Shown here piece after piece: positions 63,506 to 64,000 of a stretch of DNA of 64,000 bases. The notes below the pieces were generated by a model. It had not been told where the DNA came from. It saw only the letters and a list, made by a program, of their open reading frames with translations, and did no database searches. A program made the translations under genes and the position numbers. Within the stretch, counting starts at the first letter, position 1. The number at the start of each line of letters is the position of its first letter. Origin of the DNA: Amycolatopsis jiangsuensis (GTDB lineage: Bacteria > Actinomycetota > Actinomycetes > Mycobacteriales > Pseudonocardiaceae); contig NZ_JACHMG010000001.1 of assembly GCF_014204865.1 (NCBI RefSeq), positions 434,001 to 498,000 of the forward strand, read 5' to 3'.

Positions 63506-64000
63506 TTAGGTGCTGTTGAGTTGGGGTTTCTGTTGCGGGGTGGGGGTCTGGATGGGTTGTCGGCAGGTGTGGCAGGTGCCGGTCCAGGCCGCGAGCAGGG
63601 TCTGGAGTTGGTGCAGGACTGCGTAGAGGGTCAGGCCTGCGCAGGGGCTTGTGGGGTGCGGCGGAGCTGGGTGCAGATGGCCTGGGCGACGGCGGTGAGG
63701 GTGACGTGGCGGTGCCAGCCGAGCCGGGAGCGGCCTTCGAAGTGGTCGAGGCCGAGGCCGTCTTTGAGTTCGCGGTAGTCGTGTTCGATGCGCCAGCGGA
63801 TTTTGGCCAGCCGGACCAGGTGCCGCAGTTTCGTGTCGGCAGGGAGGGTGGAGAGCCAGTAGTCGGTGGGCTCGGGTGCGCCGGGAGGCCACTCGGCCAG
63901 CAGCCAGCATTCGGGCAGGCTGCCGTCGCTGTCGCGGGGGATGTTGCGGTTAGCTGGGCGGATGCGCAGCGCGAGGAACCGGGAGCGCATGCTCGCGGTG
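63506..64000 (-). pseudogene. IS701-like transposase, C-terminal part, frameshifted (runs off window)
   Basis: The reading frame entering from the right edge has LAKIRWRIEHDYRELKDGLG followed by LDHFEGRSRLGWHRHVTLTA, the conserved end of IS701/IS4-type DDE transposases including the catalytic glutamate region. It stops at 63631. The expected C-terminus, SPCAGLTLYAVLHQLQTLLA and GTCHTCRQPIQT, is found in another frame ending at 63506, so an indel lies near 63640-63660. The IS end is expected near 63480-63505. The N-terminus lies outside the window. Confidence 0.7.

Overview
The window is very GC-rich DNA (locally lower only near 20.3-21.7 kb) with GTG starts, ATGA/GTGA gene overlaps and several apparently leaderless starts. 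The order pdtaR, liv transporter, polA, rpsA, coaE, uvrB is a chromosomal core arrangement known from Actinobacteria. Gene content (SARP/AfsR regulator, SpoIIE/STAS phosphatase, YhgE exporter, actinobacterial mobile elements) fits a filamentous actinomycete, most likely Pseudonocardiales such as Amycolatopsis. The genus is inference; no 16S or comparison is available here.

Layout. 0-9.8 kb is accessory: the end of an aldehyde dehydrogenase, then a tight co-directional set of MFS exporter, a 37-codon small ORF with a strong ribosome binding site, a TfuA-like gene and a YcaO gene. A convergent SARP/AfsR-type regulator and an amidohydrolase follow. TfuA plus YcaO is the enzyme pair that installs thioamides in ribosomal peptides, so this looks like a small, possibly uncharacterised RiPP locus. 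10-20.3 kb holds a beta-carbonic anhydrase, a small STAS-like protein, a lipoprotein beta-propeller, two LysR regulators, an SDR, a quinone-oxidoreductase-like enzyme with a divergent TetR and a repeated operator, and a PAS-SpoIIE-HATPase-STAS phosphatase. 20.3-21.75 kb is a decayed island with a frameshifted serine-recombinase tail abutting the 3' end of an unusual tRNA gene.

22-54 kb is the core: pdtaR (ANTAR response regulator), livKHMGF, a thioesterase, polA, a phosphotransferase, a 30-codon seven-cysteine peptide, a YhgE exporter operon (with a degenerate ABC ATPase and a TetR regulator behind a 28-bp palindrome), rpsA, coaE-grpB, a compact threonyl-tRNA synthetase preceded by a Thr-Thr-Thr leader peptide and hairpin (probable attenuator), a glycosyltransferase/two-component operon, and uvrB. 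Within it lies a 73-bp tandem repeat array at 41.8-42.2 kb.

54-64 kb is accessory again: a VapBC module directly behind uvrB, a secreted S37 peptidase, an enoyl-CoA hydratase, an ABC-2 permease with a large hydrolase/ABC-ATPase fusion, then a mobile element. The element starts with a large serine recombinase and carries two tiny overlapping genes and the end of a frameshifted IS701-like transposase that runs off the window.
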